Source: Nocardia tenerifensis NBRC 101015 (lineage in GTDB: Bacteria > Actinomycetota > Actinomycetes > Mycobacteriales > Mycobacteriaceae). From it: a stretch of DNA of 47,610 nt. Shown in pieces: positions 44,800-47,610 of this stretch. The translations under genes were made by a program, and so were the position numbers. The stretch is taken from positions 1 through 47,610 of the forward strand of contig NZ_BAGH01000376.1 in NCBI RefSeq assembly GCF_000308715.1. The letters run 5' to 3'. Positions within the stretch are counted from its first letter, which is position 1. Every line of letters starts with the position of its first letter. The notes under the pieces are model-generated. The model did no database searches. It was not told the origin of the DNA and saw only the letters and a list, made by a program, of their open reading frames with translations.

Positions 44800-44843
44800 G
44801 AGGCAGGGCAACACCGGAGGGCCTTCCGGTGTTGCCCTGTCTC
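44800..44843. terminator. Long bidirectional terminator
   Basis: A stem of about 19 pairs (core CAGGGCAACACCGGA with TCCGGTGTTGCCCTG, arms 44800-44818 and 44825-44843) encloses GGGCCT. On the minus strand it is followed by TTTTT. It separates the ABC permease gene (plus) from the SARP-type gene (minus) and serves both. Confidence 0.85.
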
Positions 44844-44881
44844 GTGCACGGAACGCGTCACCACACGCGCCGTGCCGCGCG

Positions 44882-47610
44882 TCACGGTGCCGGCAGCTCG
44901 GACAGAATCCGCTTGATGCGCTCGGCCGCGGCCTGCCTGCGCATACCGTTCGTCGCGGTTCGCGCCCGCGCCAGCCGGTCCTGGCCGAGCAGGCCCTCGA
45001 CCAGCTCGGCGTGCGTCGCCCAGCGCATCGACGGATAGTCTTGGCGGCAAAAGACTTTCGGCGCCAGCGCGAACAGTTCGAGCCCACGATCCAGGTCGCG
45101 TCCGGTGACGATCGCGTACGAGCCGACGGCGCAGGCGATGGCGCCGATCTGCGGCAGATCGACGTAGCGCCCGAGCACCGTCTCCGCCTGCTCGATCAGC
45201 TCCTCGACCAGCTTGTCAGCGGTGTCGGCCGCGCCGTGCAGCACCCGCGCGTCGATGGCCGACGCACCGATCATGAGGTGACCGGGCCCCTGCCGCTCCG
45301 CCGCGGCGGGCCAGCCGCAGAGTTCCAGGGCGCGGTCGTAGCGGTAGAGTCCGCCCGCGACATCTCCCTTGGCGAGCGCCAGCTCGGCGGCGCTGTGCAT
45401 GACGGCGACGAGCAGATGGTTCTGCCCCGGCACGGTCGCCTCGGCATCGGTCGAGCCGAAGGCGAGGTCCAGCTCGTGCTCGGCCGCCGCCGTGTCGCCC
45501 GTGCCGAGCAGCGCCGCGACCAGCATGCTCCTGGTCTCGATGGTGTCCTCGTAGGCGCCGAGCCGCTGCAGCATGTCGAGCGAGCGGCGGTAGTGCACAA
45601 CGGCTTTCGCGTACTCCGCGATCTGCCCGTATACCTGGCCCAGGTGCCTGCTCACCATCGCCGCGTTCCAGACGTTCTCGGGACCGAAGATATCCAGTGC
45701 CCGGACCGCGTCCACCGTCGAACCGCGCACGTCGCCGAGGTTCTCCTTCACGTTCGCGCGCAGCAGCAACGCGCTGGCCCGGGTTTCGACATCCGGGGAG
45801 CGGACCGCGTGCGCGATCAACCGGGCGAGGCCGCGGCCGTCGGGCCTGCACAGCGTGATGCTGCTGGTGAAGCGGATGCTGGGGCTGAGATCGGCCCGGT
45901 CGCGCAGCATTCGGCGCACCTTGGTCCGCAGCCGCGCGAGGTCGCGCACCGGGCCGCGGTCGAAACTCAGATGCATGAACATCGTCTCGTAGCTGAGCAT
46001 CACCAGGTCGGCGCGTGGCGCGTCCGCGTCGCTCATGTCGGGCTCGACCTCGGCGACCCGCTTGGCCCAGGAGACCACCTCCATGTGCGATCCCCGCAGG
46101 ATCCACAGGGTGGCGACGACCGGAAAGACCGTGTACGCCGTGTTCGCGTCCCGCCGGTCGAGCGCGTAGCGCAGCGTCGCGAGCAGATTGTCCAGCTCGG
46201 CGGAGACCGACTGCGCGAGCCGCACCTGGTCACCGGTGAGGTATCGGCCCGCGATGTCGTCGGCGTAAGTCCTGGCCCACAGCAACATTCGGTCGGTCAC
46301 CAGATCTGCCTCGTCCGGCAGGGCGGCCAGCCGCTCCTCGCCGTACTCACGCACCGTCTCCAGCATGCGGTAGCGAGTGCCGAGCGCGTCCTCCTCCAGG
46401 ACGGTGAGCAGCGACTGGTTCACCAGGCCCGCGACGGCCGCCGCGACGTCGTCGACGTCGGGGCCGCGCGCGACCACCTCGGCGGCGGACAGGGTGAAGC
46501 CGGCCGGGAATCGGCACAGCCGCCGTAGCGCCGCCTGCTGCGCGGCGTCGAGCAGGTTCCAGCTCCAATCGATCACCGCGTGCAGCGTGCGGTGTCGCTC
46601 CGGCGAGCTGCGATCGCCGTGGCGCAGCAGCGAGAACCGGTCGGCCAGTCGAACATTGATCTCTTCGACGCTCATCACCCGGACCCGCGCGGCGGCCAGC
46701 TCGATGGCCAGCGGCAATCCGTCGAGGGTGTGGCAGAGCTGGGCCACCACCTCCGGATCGAGCCGGACGCCCGGGCGGATCGCCCTGGCCCGCGCCTCGA
46801 ACAACTCGGTCGCGGGCGATCCGGCGGCGTCGATGGTCAACGACGGCAGCGGGTAGACGGTCTCGGCGGTGATCATCAACGGCGCCCGGCTCGTGGTCAG
46901 CACCGTGAGCCGGTCGGCGGACCCGATGAGGTCGGCGACCACCACGGCGACCGCGTCGATCACGTGTTCGCAGTTGTCCAGGATCAGCAGCATGGGCCGC
47001 GCCGCCACGGCCTCGCGCAGGCGCTGGCGGGCGTCGATGCGGCTGATCAAATTCGTTGTGCCGTAGGTGAGATCGCTCAGGCCGAGCACGGCGCTGATCG
47101 CCGCCTCCAGCTCGACGCGCGCGTCGTCCTCGTCGGTCCGCAGCGAGGCCAGCTCCACCAGCACCACCCGGCGGGTGGCCGCGGCGCGGGCGCCGACCTC
47201 GTTGGCGATGCGAGTCTTTCCCGAGCCGCCGGGGCCGAGCACCGTCGTCACCCTCGACGTGCGCAGCAGCGCTTCGAGGGCGGCCAGATCGTCGTCGCGG
47301 CCGAGCAGGGCATTGGGCGCGGCGCGCAGGCCGATCGCGGCGGGTACGCCGACTTCCGCTGCGATATCGCGGTTTTCGGCGTCGTGATCGAGAGTGTGCG
47401 CGGCGCGCCGTTTCCGCATCGCGGCGTCGGGCTGGTCACTCGCGCCGGGGCCCGCCGCGTCTCCGCGCAGGATCGCGGTGTTCAACTCGACGAGCGCGGC
47501 GCCGGGGTCCGCGCCGAGTTGCTCGGCGAGCCGAGTCCGGAAGTCCGCGAAGGACTTCAGCGCCTCGTTGGCGCGGCCCGCCGCGGCGAGCAGCCGCATC
47601 AGGGTGAGCT
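44882..47610 (-). CDS. AfsR/SARP-type regulator: BTAD, NB-ARC ATPase and TPR-like repeats (5' end outside window)
   Basis: The frame is open to the window edge, so about 909 residues of a larger protein are visible. The N-terminal part is the end of a bacterial transcriptional activation domain ([28 protein letters not shown]). Then follows an NB-ARC-type ATPase with Walker [11 protein letters not shown], Walker [14 protein letters not shown], and [14 protein letters not shown]. The C-terminal half is a long array of helical TPR-like repeats. It should be a large multidomain regulator of secondary metabolism or stress genes, with a DNA-binding domain expected upstream of the visible part. It is not close to any biosynthetic genes in the window. 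Confidence 0.9.
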   Translation of the reverse strand, partial: LTLMRLLAAAGRANEALKSFADFRTRLAEQLGADPGAALVELNTAILRGDAAGPGASDQPDAAMRKRRAAHTLDHDAENRDIAAEVGVPAAIGLRAAPNALLGRDDDLAALEALLRTSRVTTVLGPGGSGKTRIANEVGARAAATRRVVLVELASLRTDEDDARVELEAAISAVLGLSDLTYGTTNLISRIDARQRLREAVAARPMLLILDNCEHVIDAVAVVVADLIGSADRLTVLTTSRAPLMITAETVYPLPSLTIDAAGSPATELFEARARAIRPGVRLDPEVVAQLCHTLDGLPLAIELAAARVRVMSVEEINVRLADRFSLLRHGDRSSPERHRTLHAVIDWSWNLLDAAQQAALRRLCRFPAGFTLSAAEVVARGPDVDDVAAAVAGLVNQSLLTVLEEDALGTRYRMLETVREYGEERLAALPDEADLVTDRMLLWARTYADDIAGRYLTGDQVRLAQSVSAELDNLLATLRYALDRRDANTAYTVFPVVATLWILRGSHMEVVSWAKRVAEVEPDMSDADAPRADLVMLSYETMFMHLSFDRGPVRDLARLRTKVRRMLRDRADLSPSIRFTSSITLCRPDGRGLARLIAHAVRSPDVETRASALLLRANVKENLGDVRGSTVDAVRALDIFGPENVWNAAMVSRHLGQVYGQIAEYAKAVVHYRRSLDMLQRLGAYEDTIETRSMLVAALLGTGDTAAAEHELDLAFGSTDAEATVPGQNHLLVAVMHSAAELALAKGDVAGGLYRYDRALELCGWPAAAERQGPGHLMIGASAIDARVLHGAADTADKLVEELIEQAETVLGRYVDLPQIGAIACAVGSYAIVTGRDLDRGLELFALAPKVFCRQDYPSMRWATHAELVEGLLGQDRLARARTATNGMRRQAAAERIKRILSELPAP

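Noticed and set aside
42901..44916. A single 671-residue fusion of ABC ATPase and permease
   Set aside because: Beyond about 43500 and again beyond 44050 this frame gives Arg/His-rich nonsense, while the real ATPase C-terminus and permease are in the next frame.

Overview
The window is high-G+C actinobacterial DNA. It carries a complete mce lipid-import operon, a fused HadA-HadB mycolic-acid dehydratase, the mycobacterial-type menaquinone reductase gene menJ, and the MgtA mannosyltransferase. Gene order follows two blocks of the Mycobacterium tuberculosis chromosome: rpmG2-had-tRNA-Trp-secE-nusG-rplK-rplA...rplJ-rplL-mkl, and htpX-grcC1-menJ...mgtA-menG...menD...menB...menE. The organism is a mycolate-producing member of Mycobacteriales, most likely Nocardia. 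The genus is inferred from gene content and the HadAB fusion, not from any database search.

Region by region. (1) 1-10070, minus strand: one transcription unit mkl/mceG-yrbEA-yrbEB-mceABCDEF plus the start of an Mce-associated gene, with start and stop codons overlapping or nearly touching almost throughout. (2) 10264-19252, mostly minus strand: the translation and secretion block (tRNA-Tyr, tRNA-Thr, tRNA-Met, rpmG, hadAB, tRNA-Trp, secE, nusG, rplK, rplA, then rplJ and rplL behind a leader with an attenuator-like hairpin). It is interrupted by an MFS exporter and an NAD(P)H-dependent FMN reductase. (3) 19421-27730: yajQ, htpX, the polyprenyl diphosphate synthase grcC1, menJ, an AraC regulator with a VOC protein, two small conserved proteins, mgtA and menG. 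(4) 27832-35346: a 1386-residue assimilatory nitrate reductase fused to a CysJ-like flavoprotein reductase, followed by small accessory modules (AKR with TetR; MarR with a SnoaL-like protein; a DinB-like protein). (5) 35551-42202: two small unknown proteins, menD, a DUF6918-like protein, a hot-dog thioesterase, menB, a VOC protein and menE. (6) 42213-47610: a vapBC toxin-antitoxin pair, a DrrAB-type ABC exporter in which both genes carry an apparent +1 frameshift, and the 3' part of a large AfsR/SARP-type regulator.

How it works together. The mce operon plus its ATPase should form a complete lipid importer. grcC1, menD, menE, menB, menG and menJ cover most of menaquinone synthesis and tailoring; menF, menC, menH-type and menA functions are not in the window. 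HadAB serves mycolate elongation. The nitrate reductase has a good promoter and a GlnR-box-like sequence, which fits nitrogen control.

The most unusual signal is a family of short elements that begin GTGAGCGAGCG and end in a GTGA stop/start overlap. One copy lies in front of secE, two lie in tandem in front of menE, and a decayed copy probably lies in front of hadAB. They encode translationally coupled mini-ORFs and resemble, by architecture, the MIRU elements of mycobacteria.
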